Of a stretch of DNA of 64,000 nt, positions 21,804 to 32,323 are shown in pieces. Origin of the DNA: Pseudoips prasinana (lineage: Eukaryota > Arthropoda > Insecta > Lepidoptera > Nolidae); NCBI GenBank assembly GCA_951640165.1, contig OX621257.1:10303201-10367200 (forward strand), read 5' to 3'. The notes beneath the pieces are model-generated. The model saw nothing but the letters and a program-made list of their open reading frames with translations, was not told the origin of the DNA and searched no databases. Position numbers and translations under genes: made by a program. Within the stretch, counting starts at the first letter, position 1; each line of letters starts with the position of its first letter.

Positions 21804-22354
21804 TATTAATACTTACCTGACTATAAAAAAGATGAAAATTCCTTGTACAGAAAAGTTGAAAATTATGAAACTTACCAAAATTGTTGAAGACTATTACGAT
21901 AATGAAGAGATTTTTACAGTTGAAGGAAAATCAAACAATAGACGACAGACGACTCGATGGAAACCTGCATAAAAATGGTACAAGCTGTAATATTTCAGGA
22001 AGAAATGATAGATTTGTTAGTTAAGAAGTTTAAATCCATACTTGGACGAAAAACCAATACTCACGGTGGGCGGGAGAATACAATACTTGATCTTTGTATT
22101 TTATTGTTAATTCCTTGATTGATTGCTTCCAAATTTAATAATTTATGTTTAGAGACTCTCAATTTGTTTTGTAAAATGAAACTAATGTTGTAGTTTATCA
22201 ATAACGTTGTTATGGAATATTTATCTATTAGTCGATTTACGCTAATTTCGATAAAAATCGATTTTTTAATTGCATTATTCTTATTTAGAGTTAGCTTTCT
22301 TATCTGAAATGTAATTGTGTAAAAGGTATTATTAATCTCTTTTGGTGGGCGGTA

Positions 22355-22480
22355 TGTTCGGTCCAATATGCATGTATTTGCCCCACTCATTAACCAGTCT
22401 TAATAAAATCACCACTCAAGTAAGACGTGTTTTTATTTCTACCATTGTCCTACATTCAAAAGTGAACCTTAAATACATCA
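22355..22480 (+). repeat. BEL/Pao 3' LTR
   Basis: 126 bp from TGTTCGGTCC to TACATCA, directly after GGTGGGCGGTA. Nearly identical to 9930-10054. It contains AATAAAATC, a possible polyadenylation signal. Confidence 0.8.
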
Positions 22481-23838
22481 ACACCCATATTGATTTCCAA
22501 TAATATGTGTATTTGTTGTGTATTTCCATAATATGTGTAAAAGCGTTGTCTTTTTTATGTTTCCACTGTTGAATGTAAGGTACGTATTGTTTAAATTGGA
22601 CCCCTGTCACCTAAAGGCACGTATAGTAGTAAAATAATGAGTTTGTTTGAGGCCGTTTCTCTTCTACCTACTGTTTATGTCCGATGGCTGCTGGTAAAAT
22701 TGTACACTCGTACACAATTTATTTTAATTTGGTCGTAATAATGAAATTTATTCAGCACTTGGGTATTAACATACACTTGTACTTGTCAAGCTCACAATGC
22801 AGTACATAAACATAGTCGAATACAGTATAAAAGTTACAAAAAATTTATAAGTCCGTCCGGGCGGTCTGTTTTATCAGATATATTTTCTTAAATCCTTAAA
22901 TAAATAACAAGTTACTACTTAATCTATTATTTTGTCATTTAATTCTACTATATTAAAATTAAATAATTGAAGGCAATGAGCACTAAGCTAGCGCAAAAGG
23001 CTCTTAACCAGTAGCTTAAATTAAACGACTAATACCTGAGGCCACCCTTTTGGGGTCCGGGCCACAGCTCAGGGGGCCGATGAAGCAAAAGGACAGAATT
23101 CTAAGTGAGGGTGTGATAACTTTCACGGGATCACCGATGACGCGTTAAGAGGCCAAAGCGATCCTCGCCGCTGAGAAACTTACCCTAGCTTACCTGCGGC
23201 TTTCTCTAGCTACCTAGGTGGACGACCCGGAGAAGAAAGCCACAAAGAAACTCCGGCCTTGCTTTTTTCGTCTTATTTTGCTTTTTGTCTTCGATTTTTT
23301 TATATCTGGTATTTTTTTACATTGTGATGGGTGTTATGTAGGCTAATGCACGCACAGAACCGTTGTCATCTAATGAATCAAATTAATTGTCAGATAATAA
23401 ACAATAACATTAAATTTCCCTCAAGTAATTAGAATGACCTCTTGCTAGATGAAAAAACGGTGGGTACATCCGCGTACATTTACAGAATTAACAAGTCACA
23501 CAAAATCAGTCATAAAATCAGTTTGTATTAAGTTTAGTAAAGTGGTAGACTTCGTGTGACTGAGGCGACGACTGAATGAAAAATAAAAAAAAAATTTAAC
23601 CATCACTTACAACTGTTACTACAGGTAGAACCCAATGCAAATATTATGAGTACCCCATCAGCAGTTCGAAATGTTACCGCAAGCAGCACCCGTTCACGAG
23701 TATGACGTGAGGGCCAGCCATCGCCTCCTTCGCCATATTAGCTTGGTCGTATATATTGATACCACGTTATTAACATGAAAAAAATGTCATAAATTTTAGA
23801 TTTTAGGTAAGTATATATTTTTAGTAAGCATTATTAAT
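22481..23838. other. spacer with two GC-richer unknown stretches
   Basis: 23010-23260 and 23630-23740 are clearly richer in GC than their surroundings. The second, on the minus strand, is open for ~35 codons (PSRHTRERVLLAV...) and ends next to a donor-like GTAAGTGAT. I cannot connect either to a gene or a known repeat. Confidence 0.35.
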
Positions 23839-24040
23839 GACTGCACGTCATAAGACAGCTTAGACAGTCGCCTCGCCGCTTCGTGTCGCGGGTCCGAGTC
23901 CCGCACCCGACAACTATTATTATGACCCATAAATAGTTGTTCTGAGTCTGGATGTAATTTGTGTCCGTCTATTATATGTTTGTAAAGTACACCTCGACAC
24001 GGGGATTACATTCCCTGGTGCGGGCACTGTCTTTAAAATA
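23839..24040 (+). repeat. tRNA-derived SINE (S1), full length
   Basis: Head TGACTGCACGT, B-box-like GGGTCCGAGTCCCGC, GTTCTGAGTCTGGATGTAAT, tail TCTTTAAAATAAAAG. Confidence 0.83.
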
Positions 24041-24504
24041 AAAGAAATACTGAAATAAAGTTTACAAGTTATCCTTTATATTATATTATTGTACAAACAA
24101 TATTGGTACACCAACAATTTTTGTACAATAAATTATAGCCGAAACGGTATTAGAGCAAAAACCTCGCATTTGGCTGGTACGTTTAATTAACATAACTTTT
24201 TATGAGATTAAACCTGAAAAACTATCGGCGTCTTGCCAGCCAATACGTCAATTTTAAAGGCGAAATACAGCTCCCAGTTTTTTTTTATTTTGTGTAAGTA
24301 TCTAGCTGCCAAACTGGCCAAAAGCCAGATCATATTTTGATTATATAATCGCAATTTCCTGTTTGAAACCCAGTTAGTGGGCCCATTTTTTGCGGTTATT
24401 CCACTGATATAGCTTTATAATTTACTATATTCCATAGCCACAAAACTAAAATATAAGAAAAAAATATAGCCAATAATTTCTCCTGTCAGCATTAAGGTTA
24501 TAGG
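24041..24504. other. anonymous AT-rich spacer
   Basis: No ORF or recognised repeat. Confidence 0.35.
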
Positions 24505-24726
24505 GGCCAAGATCATGGCAGTATGAGAAGTGTCCCCTACTGACGCCACGTTTAAGCACCTCCGGGAAGATAGCGATTTGTTTGTGGCGAAGTCGCAGCA
24601 GTCGGCAATACGGGAGGGCAATCCAGAGCCCTCCCAGGGTACGTGTCCCGAACATCTGGGACATGGCGCAAAAGGGACATATGTACCGGTGCAGCATACT
24701 CTCGTTCCTGGGCCTCCTCCCAAGGG
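24505..24726 (+). repeat. LINE 3'-UTR-like repeat (T1)
   Basis: Matches 36345-36570: GGCAGTATGAGAAGTGTCC, the CCGGGAAGA block, CCTGGGACACGGCGCAAAAGG with variants, and CGTTCCTGGG. Partly also at 35845-35900. Probably the untranslated end of a non-LTR element. It abuts a RTE fragment. Confidence 0.6.
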
Positions 24727-24840
24727 CTTCTCAAGATCTCCACAATTGCCGGTCTAGCGCTATCCACATCCAGCGACTTCCAGTGACTCTTACCAGATCA
24801 TCACCTGGTGTTCTAAGATAAAGGCCTAGGCTTAGTTTTG
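24727..24840 (-). mobile_element. RTE LINE 3' end fragment
   Basis: The reverse complement matches the C-terminal coding segment of the RTE copy at 58270-58360 (GGTGATGATCTGGTAAGAGTC...CAATTGTGGAGATC). Very short. Confidence 0.6.
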
Positions 24841-25016
24841 ACACCAGATCTCCCGTGAATTGCATTTTGTCTTGAATAGTCTGTAGCTTGTAATGTTTCT
24901 TTCGCATATAAAAAAATAATTTGTGGAGATGAAACAAATATATTTATTATTATTTGTTATCAACCAGAAGACATCATTAAATCTACATAAATATAAAATA
25001 AACTAAACCTAAACTG

Positions 25017-25095
25017 CGTTAATAAATTCCTCCTCATCGCCGTCGGGGAACGTACCCAGAAGGCTGGTAGCATTGCCACGTATGGCAATACTCAT
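25017..25095 (-). CDS. candidate terminal exon of an unknown gene
   Basis: The minus strand has a pyrimidine-rich acceptor (CTTTTATTTTGATTATAG) at 25097-25114, followed by 26-27 open codons (MSIAIRGNATSLLGT ... ending EEEFINAV) and a TAG. The codons are GC-rich against AT-rich flanks. Downstream there is AATAAATAT at 24940-24950 that could serve as a polyadenylation signal. I do not recognise the protein and found no partner exon. It could instead be the C-terminus of a retroelement ORF. Confidence 0.3.
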
Positions 25096-25114
25096 TCTAT
25101 AATCAAAATAAAAG

Positions 25115-25496
25115 CTAATTGGCCATGTATTTGTTTCAATACATAGAAGATATACGTATCATACCTACGTACTATAACATCCAACTTTTATTCACAAATT
25201 GGTATTAGTGTTGTACCTCAGAAATAAGAACAAATCTCATAAAATATTCAAGTGTTAATCCAAATTTTAACGCTTGTCTTCACACACACGTATAAAAATC
25301 CCGGACCATATTTACTCGGGGCTAGGGCAAAAATAAACACGTCAAATTCTGGGCATTAACGTGTTAGGTCGGGATGGCGGGAGGTAATAATTTATGAATA
25401 TTCACTAGGGATTATCATTGGTACGATTCACATTTTAACGGTGTTCAACGGTGTGGTTTGGTGTAAGATTTAAACTGAGAAGGAGCGTTTCGGGTT
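25115..25496. other. anonymous spacer
   Basis: No ORF; no repeat recognised with confidence. Confidence 0.35.
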
Positions 25497-25712
25497 ATGG
25501 CTATAAGCGGCGAGGTTAAGCAACTAGGCTCGCGGTCAGTCCATAGATGAGTGACCACCATAGTGATTTAATTCTGAGCGTCACCGTGCTTTGGAGGGTA
25601 CGTTAAGTTGTCAGTCCCGGTTGTAACGATTAGGCAACAGTCGTTAAGCCATGTCAGAAGCCTAATGGCGGCTTGAACAACCCTAACACTAGGGTAACCA
25701 CTGCCCATACGA
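25497..25712 (+). repeat. 5S-rRNA-derived SINE, copy 1
   Basis: The head resembles the internal promoter half of insect 5S rRNA: GGCGAGGTTAAGCAAC, GCGGTCAGTCCATAGATGAG and TGACC-CC, in 5S order and spacing. A body common to six copies follows: GTTAAGTTGTCAGTCCCGGT, CAACAGTCGTTAAGCCATGT, and the end GGTAACCACTGCCCATACGA. 5S-headed SINEs are known in several animal groups (SINE3 class). Confidence 0.75.
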
Positions 25713-26489
25713 TAAATAAGTAAAGTAGTTGTAAAGATGATATAGAGGAAAATAATAATATTTTTGATTTCTTTTTTATAATCATCTTTATAAATCCTTT
25801 AGTCATAATAAATAAGGATTTGATTATAGCATTATCGTTTTCTTCATTTAGTCATTGGCACAGTCAAGGGCAAAAAAAAAATCGTCACAGTCAAGTCCAT
25901 GTTGTACCCCAGTAAGGCAGTGGATATTTACTAGAGGCTTCTATATTTTGTTTCCGAATTAACACGGATAATCATAATTTACGAATCCCGCAAGCGAGAA
26001 TGCCATTTTCCTTATCAACATTTTTGTTTCTTCTTAAATCACATAGAACAAACAATATAATTTCAATTTCAATTTATTTATTGAAAATCATGTGTATACA
26101 ATGTTGTTACAATGGTATTATTTATGTTTTAAGTCATAAAATCAGTTTGTATTAAGTTTTATTTAAATTACTGTTTAAAAATATATAACAGGCAGAATTT
26201 GACCCCAGCCCAGCAACCTCAATACCTACGACAAAACACACTCCAGTTGGAATAACGAAGCAGTACCTATATAAAGATACATAACGAACCACTATCTCAG
26301 TATGATAATGGATTAACAATCCAATCGTATGAACGGTTTCCTGGATTAACCCCGCTATATTTACCTATAAATTTTATTTTTCGGCATCTAGAGCGGTTAA
26401 AGCTCCAAAACAAAACAGAAGTGGATGAGTAGTGTGTTAAAAAGTATCAGCTTGTTTATGTTTAGCAATTACAATTGGCTATGCTCGGA

Positions 26490-26740
26490 ATTTCCCTGTG
26501 AGATTGAATCAGAAACGTCGAGATCCGCAAACGAACCAAAGTAGCATAGCCAAAGGTTCTCGAGTGGTGACCAAGAAACGGAAGAAACAACGTGGGCAGG
26601 ACCCCTAAAATAATGACTGATCTTGTGAGAGTCGCTGGAAGCCGCTGGATACAGTTAGCGCAAGACTGGGAATTATGGAAATCTTTGGAGGAGACCTTGC
26701 TCCAGTAGTGGAAATATTTCGGCCGATATGATGTTAGTGG
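26490..26740 (+). mobile_element. RTE LINE 3' end fragment
   Basis: Aligns with 58095-58411: AGATCCGCA-GCGAACCAAAGT, CTCGAGTGG-GACCA, CTGGATnC-GnTAGCGCAAGAC, and the tail GTGGA.. TTTCGGCCGATATGATG. 5'-truncated. The BEL/Pao element at 26757 starts 16 bp later. Confidence 0.75.
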
Positions 26741-26756
26741 TAATGAATTACATATC

Positions 26757-26889
26757 TGTCTAAGCGTCTCGTTACCAAACGCATGTTAATACAAAACAGT
26801 CACAAAATAAACTCGTTGCGAAGAGGACGTCTTTCATTATTTTAAAACAACCGTAGCAGTCAATTATAAACCTTATGGTGATATAAACA
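26757..26889 (+). repeat. BEL/Pao 5' LTR
   Basis: 133 bp, TGTCTAAGCG...ATATAAACA. Same sequence as 32324-32456. Confidence 0.93.
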
Positions 26890-26906
26890 TGGTCCAATCG
26901 ATCCGG
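26890..26906 (+). other. retroelement primer-binding site
   Basis: TGGTCCAATCGATCCGG directly follows the LTR. The initial TGG complements a tRNA 3' CCA end. I cannot assign the tRNA. Confidence 0.7.
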
Positions 26907-27101
26907 ATTTATTGATTTCTACGGGAGCGGACTCGGCCGTACGAAGACAAAAGAACTGCATTCCAATAGACACTAATCACCTTGTTTACAACTCATTAGT
27001 GAAGATTTTGTGTTCAACGTTATAAAACTCAGTGAACTGAAGTGATTATTATATTGCATTGCCGTAGTTTGTGGGTGAATTTGGACTAAAACCTATTGAA
27101 A

Positions 27102-28653
27102 ATGACCTCACCAACAATGGAACAAACTAAATATTTGTGTACGCTTGAAGATGTAGCTAATACGATACGAAAAGCTCAAATAAATTACAAAAAGTGCCCA
27201 AAACAACGTTTGACGGAAGGTTATGTACAATCAAGGCTCAAATGTATTGAAGACTATTGGGAAATATTCAAACAAGCCCACAACTCCCTTTTGAAGTGTA
27301 CGCCACGCGAACAAAGAGGAGTATTACCTTATTTTTCTAATGAAGAGTTTTTTACATGCGAAGAGATGTACCTGGGCTTTCGAGGCGACCTGGTTGACCT
27401 CATATCATACTTGCAGTCACAACAAAGATTAGCCGAGGCTACTAACACCTCCACGTCTTCTGAAAATGGACAGTTACCGTTGGCTAAGCTACCACGAATA
27501 CAGCTTCCGACGATTTCGGGAATATACGACGAGTGGCCTACATATAAAGATCTATTCACCGCACTTGTTCATAACACGTCAATAAGTAATGTTCAAAAGG
27601 TAACACTATTTGAAATCCAGTATCTCCGGGGAAGCCGAGGCGTTATTGCAACATATACAAATTACGGAAAACAATTATACACAAGCATGGAAATTACTCG
27701 TACGACGTTTCAATAATACGAAAATTATAGTCTATTCTCTGCTAAGAAGATTATTTAATCAGAAAAAAGTGACAAATCAGACAGCTAATCACATAAAAAC
27801 ATTACTCGACACTACAACGGAGTGTATAAACAGCTTGAAAAATATGAACATATCTACCGATTCGTGGGATCCTTTGATAGTTTTTATTGTAGGACAGAAA
27901 TTAGACCCAGAGTCGTTAAAGGCTTGGGAAGAACAAGAATATAAAGAAAAAAGTGATGAGCTGTCTAAATGGGATGATTTAAAGAAATTCCTTGAGTCAA
28001 AGTTTCGTACCCTCGAGTTAGTCACTCCGATCAGCAGTTCTACGAGAGAAAGGTTACAAGGTCACAAATCATTTCATGTCGTGTTAAAAGATGAGCAGCA
28101 ATCAATGCAAAGCGGTGAGTGTATACAACCTTCGTGCACTTATTGCAAAGCCAAGCATTACATATATCACTGCAAAGACTTTGCAAATAGATCTGTAGAA
28201 GACCGTCATGAATATGTAAAGAAGAATAAATTATGTTTTAACTGCCTTGTACCGAATCACAGAGTGTATAATTGTAAACAAAGAACAACGTGCCGAATCT
28301 GCAAAAGAAAACATCATTCCCTTTTACATAAAGTGAAAGAAACGAGTCCAGAAAGAGAGAAACAATCACAACCTGAACAACAAATCACAACCGCACACTT
28401 CTCTAGAGAACAACCTGGTCATCAAGTGTTGTTAGCTACAGCACAAGTAAAGATTAAGTCAAGAAATGGAAAAACACACCTACTTCGTGCATTGATCGAC
28501 CAAGGTTCAGAGGCTTCACTGGTGTCTGCAAGAGTAGTGGAACTCTTGGGACTGAAGAAAACCTGTATCAACGGTGTAGTCTCTGGAGTGGGAGAAGGTT
28601 CTCAAATACCCATCAAATATCTAGTTGACCTTTCAGTTACAATCGAGATTTGA
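27102..28653 (+). pseudogene. BEL/Pao gag-protease, one frameshift
   Basis: ATG at 27102 (MTSPTMEQTK). The N-terminal gag helices run to NVQK at ~27600, where a one-base shift moves the frame; gag continues at 27618 (LKSSISGEAEALLQH). Then come NRRF-type segment, WDDLKKFLESKFRTLELV, zinc knuckles at ~28130-28330 (CTYCKAKHYIYHC, CFNCLVPNHRVYNC, CRICKRKHHSLLHK; all cysteines present), and the protease core LRALIDQGSEASLVS at ~28480. The frame ends at 28651-28653. Gag packages the RNA and the protease cuts the polyprotein. The frameshift makes this copy defective. Confidence 0.88.
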
Positions 28654-28737
28654 TTCAAATGAAGTAGTTCGAATACAGGCGTATGTTTTAAAGACACTGT
28701 CTAGAAAATTACCCTCATACACCTAGAAGATATCACG

Positions 28738-29137
28738 ATGTCCTGGCCACAACTCCAAACTATAAAATTAGCGGAACCTATGTATAACACACCGGGTAGA
28801 ATAGATATTTTACTTGGTGCCGACGTCTTCCGTAAAATAATAGATGTTGGTTTGATTAGAATGCCAGATGGAATAGTGGCTCAAGAAACACGTTTGGGGT
28901 GGATACTATCGGGTCAAAATGAACACAAATCATTGAGCAATGAACACAAAGTGACTACGCTACACGTTGCAAGAATGATTTTCGAAGATGATAATATGCT
29001 AAAGAAGTTTAGGGAAATAGAAACAAATGCTTATATTAAAGAAATATATTGACAAAGGAAGACGAAGAATGTGAGACAAAATACACGAATACTACAAAAA
29101 GAGACGAAGATGGAAGATACATAGTACAATTACCGTA
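28738..29137 (+). pseudogene. BEL/Pao pol, segment between protease and RT
   Basis: SWPQLQTIKLAEPMYNTPGR, then IDILLGADVF and TRLGWILSG are typical of the region joining protease and RT in BEL/Pao pol. A stop at 29050-29052 and frame changes follow. RYIVQLP (~29118-29137) is the start of the RT region, broken by the pogo-type insertion. After that insertion ~35 residues (ETIKNIG..KRFHQLERKF) resume at 31240-31330. Confidence 0.8.
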
Positions 29138-29436
29138 CCGGAGAGTGGGTAGGATTCGTACACTTTTTACTTTAAGCCACATAAAACAAAAACTATCCAT
29201 TATTTAAAAATAACTTTAATGCTGTCACATACCGCACTTATCAGCCTTTAAGATGAATGATGTGTTGTTTCGGTATAAGAAAGCATGGCGATGCTACGAC
29301 AACTTTACTAAAATGAGAAAAACGTACGAACCTACCCCACACGTGGGGTAGGTTCGTACATAGCGTAGGGAGCTTTCGTACATAGTGGGGTACCTTCGTA
29401 CAATGAGAGAAATAACCACTATTCACTGTAATATTA

Positions 29437-30753
29437 TCATTTATTGAGATCACAATTAACAACAGGAACTAAGCTCTCTAGGAGGTCTTCTTGAGTAAGC
29501 TCCGTTTCCGATACATTGGCACCTTGACTCGCTGTTGAAATAGACTGCTCACCTTGTGCGGATTCTGACTGTGGCGGAAAAGAAGCTGATGTAGGGGCCA
29601 ACCCTGGTGGTAAATCTTGTTGTTCCACCGCTTCAACATTACCTATCTCGTCGATCTCTTCTGGAGCTGACGTGGACCCGGATTGGTATACGCTTACAGC
29701 TGCAAAGTCGTCGTCTCCGAAGGCTAGCTTATTAAATGGCCAGATTCCAATCTTCTCAAAGGCACGTGTTATATTTCTCCCACTGAACGATTCAAAATAG
29801 GCTACTTTGGCAAACTTCGGTATATTGTATATGTTTAGAGTTTTACCCGGGTTATTCACATGCCAATTGTTAAATGCCACTTTCAATTTTGCCTTGAAAG
29901 GTCCAAATACACCAACGTCTAAGGGCTGGAGACGGTGAGTTGTATGCGGTGGGAACGAAAGGTAAACTATGCCATTGTCACGAGCATAGTCTATTGTGAC
30001 GTGGCTTTTATGGTTATCAACCAGTAGCAAGATAGGGTTATCTTTTGAGCACAACGTTTTCTTCTGTATATGTTTCAACACCTTCAAAAATATAGTGGTA
30101 TTTATCCAACCACTCCTTGTTGCCATTCCCAGACTACCTTCCGGAGCACCGTCCATAAAATGGTCTTTAAAATGAACCCTGGGGAAGATAAATAGAGGCG
30201 GAATTGTGTTGCCACTGGCTGATATGATTCCTCCAAATGTAACAAGTTCTCCTCTCTCAGCCGAAACAAGTAGACCGATTTGTTTTTGGTTTTTCTCAGC
30301 TAAAACCTTGGGCGTATTTAATACTGTGGATATCCCCGACTCGTCAAAATAGTTAATTCGGTCAGCAGTGAACTTGTATTTTACGTATATAGCCTCAAGG
30401 TTTTCGAAGAAATCTTTTATGGCAGTCTTATTGAATGCGAAGCACCTTGCGGCATTGGTGTTTTTGCTGGTTTTCTGAGGCTTAAATTTGTGCAACGCTT
30501 GCGAAAATTCTCCACCCAATCCTTTCCTGCCATTTGAACTGAAAACACGTACCTTACTATGTCTGTCTTCAGTAGCCGCTTGTTTATGTAACTTCATCAA
30601 GCAACTTTCGATCGTAGTTGGTTTGACGCCATATTTTTGCGCAGCTTTTCTGATAGATAAGGTTTTATTCAAAACTTCGTCTATCGCAGATTTAATGCTA
30701 TCTTCGTCTACTTGTCCCGTTCTCGTCCCCTTTTTCACATACTTTCGCGGCAT
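29437..30753 (-). CDS. pogo-type (DDE_1) transposase, 438 aa, internally damaged
   Basis: Start MPRKYVKKG at 30753. Residues ~15-55 form a psq-type helix-turn-helix (SIRKAAQKYGVKPTTI). The catalytic domain has D137 (YFDESG), D246 (LLVDNHKSH) and D279 (LQPLDVGVFGPFK), with 32 residues between the last two. The C-terminus is acidic and Ser/Gln-rich. Residues ~75-92 look wrong: in the +2 frame of the same DNA (about 30485-30530) the expected AGKDWVENFRKRC ... LSLRKP motif of the second DNA-binding domain appears. So two compensating indels left an open but miscoded stretch, and part of the CENP-B-like domain is missing. Likely inactive although free of stops. The upstream extension to 30933 is intron. 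Confidence 0.88.
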   Translation of the reverse strand: MPRKYVKKGTRTGQVDEDSIKSAIDEVLNKTLSIRKAAQKYGVKPTTIESCLMKLHKQAATEDRHSKVRVFSSNGRKGLGGEFSQALHKFKPQKTSKNTNAARCFAFNKTAIKDFFENLEAIYVKYKFTADRINYFDESGISTVLNTPKVLAEKNQKQIGLLVSAERGELVTFGGIISASGNTIPPLFIFPRVHFKDHFMDGAPEGSLGMATRSGWINTTIFLKVLKHIQKKTLCSKDNPILLLVDNHKSHVTIDYARDNGIVYLSFPPHTTHRLQPLDVGVFGPFKAKLKVAFNNWHVNNPGKTLNIYNIPKFAKVAYFESFSGRNITRAFEKIGIWPFNKLAFGDDDFAAVSVYQSGSTSAPEEIDEIGNVEAVEQQDLPPGLAPTSASFPPQSESAQGEQSISTASQGANVSETELTQEDLLESLVPVVNCDLNK

Positions 30754-30765
30754 TTTGATTCTGTA

Positions 30766-31052
30766 ATAATAATATATTCGATAAAAAAAATGTTTAATGC
30801 TATGCAAGTTAGTGTGGGGAGGATTCATACAGTACGAATCTACCCCACTGCTAACTGCATGAAGGTACCCCAAACCAAAAATACAACGATTTAATTTAAA
30901 ATAAAAATACCCGTTATAGTTATCAGAAAACAACTGCGTGCATTTAAGACCTCAATACCATTCCACCAACTAAATTGAATCACTTTTATAACTAGAGTAA
31001 AACTAATAACATTTAAACACGTTTCAAAGTGAATCCAAAAATTACTTACGTG
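30766..31052 (-). other. 5' UTR intron of the pogo transposase gene
   Basis: On the minus strand a consensus donor (CTCCAC|GTAAGTAAT) at ~31052 and an acceptor (TATTATTATTACAG|AATCAAAATG) just upstream of the start codon bracket ~285 bp. The GC-rich 5' exon (31053-~31170) carries no start codon in frame. Confidence 0.65.
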
Positions 31053-31296
31053 GAGCGAAAACATTAACGGGCCTGTTGTGTCGAAGCCGGGAGCCGCACT
31101 GCCCCGCCGCTCCGCGCGTAGCCTATGCGTCCGAGTGGGAGTTACGCACACAAACATGAACACGTCAGTGTGCTGTATAGCTTAGATATCACTACTGTAC
31201 GAATGCTCCCGTTGTACGAATGCACCCCACTCTCCCCTAAAGGAGACACTAGAAGAAACCATTAAAAATATAGGAAATTCTAAACAAATTGCGAAG

Positions 31297-31908
31297 AAAA
31301 GATTTCATCAATTAGAAAGAAAATTCGAAAGAAATAAAGACCAACCAAAAGATGTCCATATTATAAATATTTAATCCAAGAAGCACATACAAAAACATTA
31401 CACGGTGGTATCCAGCTGTAAGGAAATGTATTCGAAAATGCAAAGTTTGTACACACAAGTTGACCAACCAAAAGATGTCCATATTATAAATATTTAATCC
31501 AAGAAGCACATACAAAAACATTACACGGTGGTATCCAGCTGTAAGGAAATGTATTCGAAAATGCAAAGTTTGTACACACAAGTTGACACACAAGTTGTCA
31601 ACTTGTGTGTACAAACTTTGCATTTTCGAATACATTTCCTTACAGCTGGATACCACCGTGTAATGTTTTTGTATGTGCTTCTTGGATTAAATATGTATTC
31701 GAAAATGCAAAGTTTGTACACACAAGTTGACACACAAGTTGTCAACTTGTGTGTACAAACTTTGCATTTTCGAATACATTTCCTTACAGCTGGATACCAC
31801 CGTGTAATGTTTTTGTATGTGCTTCTTGGATTAAATATTTATAATATGGACATCTTTTGGTTGGTCTTTATTTCTTTCGAATTTTCTTTCTAATTGATGA
31901 AATCTTTT
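31297..31908. repeat. 612-bp palindromic scramble of BEL integrase DNA
   Basis: The outer arms begin AAAAGATTTCATCAATTAG and end with its complement. Inside, a ~110-bp block from the integrase zinc-binding region (EEAHTKTLHGG-like coding, then CIRKCKVC) occurs twice in direct and twice in inverted orientation, with shorter ACACAAGTTGACACACAAGTTGT hairpins at the turn points. No intact ORF survives. Such structure fits repeated template switching rather than one simple inversion. Confidence 0.9.
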
Positions 31909-32210
31909 GGCGACGATGGCACGTTGAAAACCTTAACACTCTGCAGCAGAGATATAAGTGACAGTCTAAGGTTCCATCGCCAAGTATTAGAGATGTGGTT
32001 ATTGTTAAAGAGGATGACTTACCACCTAGCAAATGGCTATTAGGTCGCGTCAAAGTTATTCATCCTGGGTCAGATAATTTGGTTCATGTAGTCACCGTTC
32101 AATGTAAGGAGGATCATGAACTGAAGAGACCATTATCAAAACTCATACTATTGCCAAAAGAATGTAACGTCAAACTACAAAATATGAAATATATAGAAGT
32201 GAATGTGTGA
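31903..32210 (+). pseudogene. BEL/Pao integrase C-terminal domain
   Basis: FWRRWHVENLNTLQQR followed, after a frame shift, by VIVKEDDLPPSKWLLGRV...HPGSDNLVHVV...RPLSKLILLP, the conserved C-terminal domain (DUF5641-type) of BEL/Pao integrases. It ends with the stop at 32208-32210, about 110 bp before the right LTR, the expected place. Confidence 0.82.
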
Positions 32211-32323
32211 TTTTTTAGTTTACAGTTTTGAAGATGTTATTATTTAATTTAGTTTATATACAGTCCATTGCTCTAAAATGAAATTGATTATTGTTATAAA
32301 ACAGTTTGTTTAGGTGGGCGGGA

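Larger units (their letters stand above)
17789..22480 (+). mobile_element. BEL/Pao LTR retrotransposon, decayed, split by LINE
   Basis: In order: leader similar to the second element's, gag start at 17970, LINE insertion 18482-20294, rest of gag with zinc knuckles, protease-like region, then a degenerate stub. The 3' end has the polypurine-like GGTGGGCGGTA (22344-22354) and one LTR (22355-22480, TG...CA). The 5' LTR is missing, and most of RT, RNase H and integrase is gone. A second GGTGGGCGGGA at 22065-22075 suggests a duplicated or internal pre-LTR tract. It cannot be autonomous. Confidence 0.85.
29138..31237 (-). mobile_element. pogo-type DNA transposon inside BEL/Pao
   Basis: 2100 bp flanked by TA at 29136-29137 and 31238-31239. 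The ~24-bp inverted ends (left GGAGAGTGGGTAGGATTCGTAC, mostly matching the right) carry a TTCGTAC motif. The same motif, next to GGGGTA, recurs near 29345, 29385, 29400, 30830 and 31200-31225: subterminal repeats that probably bind transposase. One transposase gene lies on the minus strand with an intron in its 5' UTR. TA duplication, DDE_1-type catalytic domain and psq-type HTH point to the pogo branch of Tc1/mariner. Confidence 0.9.

Noticed and set aside
23630..23745. Minus-strand exon reading PSRHTRERVLLAV before a GTAAGT
   Set aside because: No acceptor that keeps the frame, and it could be part of an unrecognised repeat; left as an unknown stretch.
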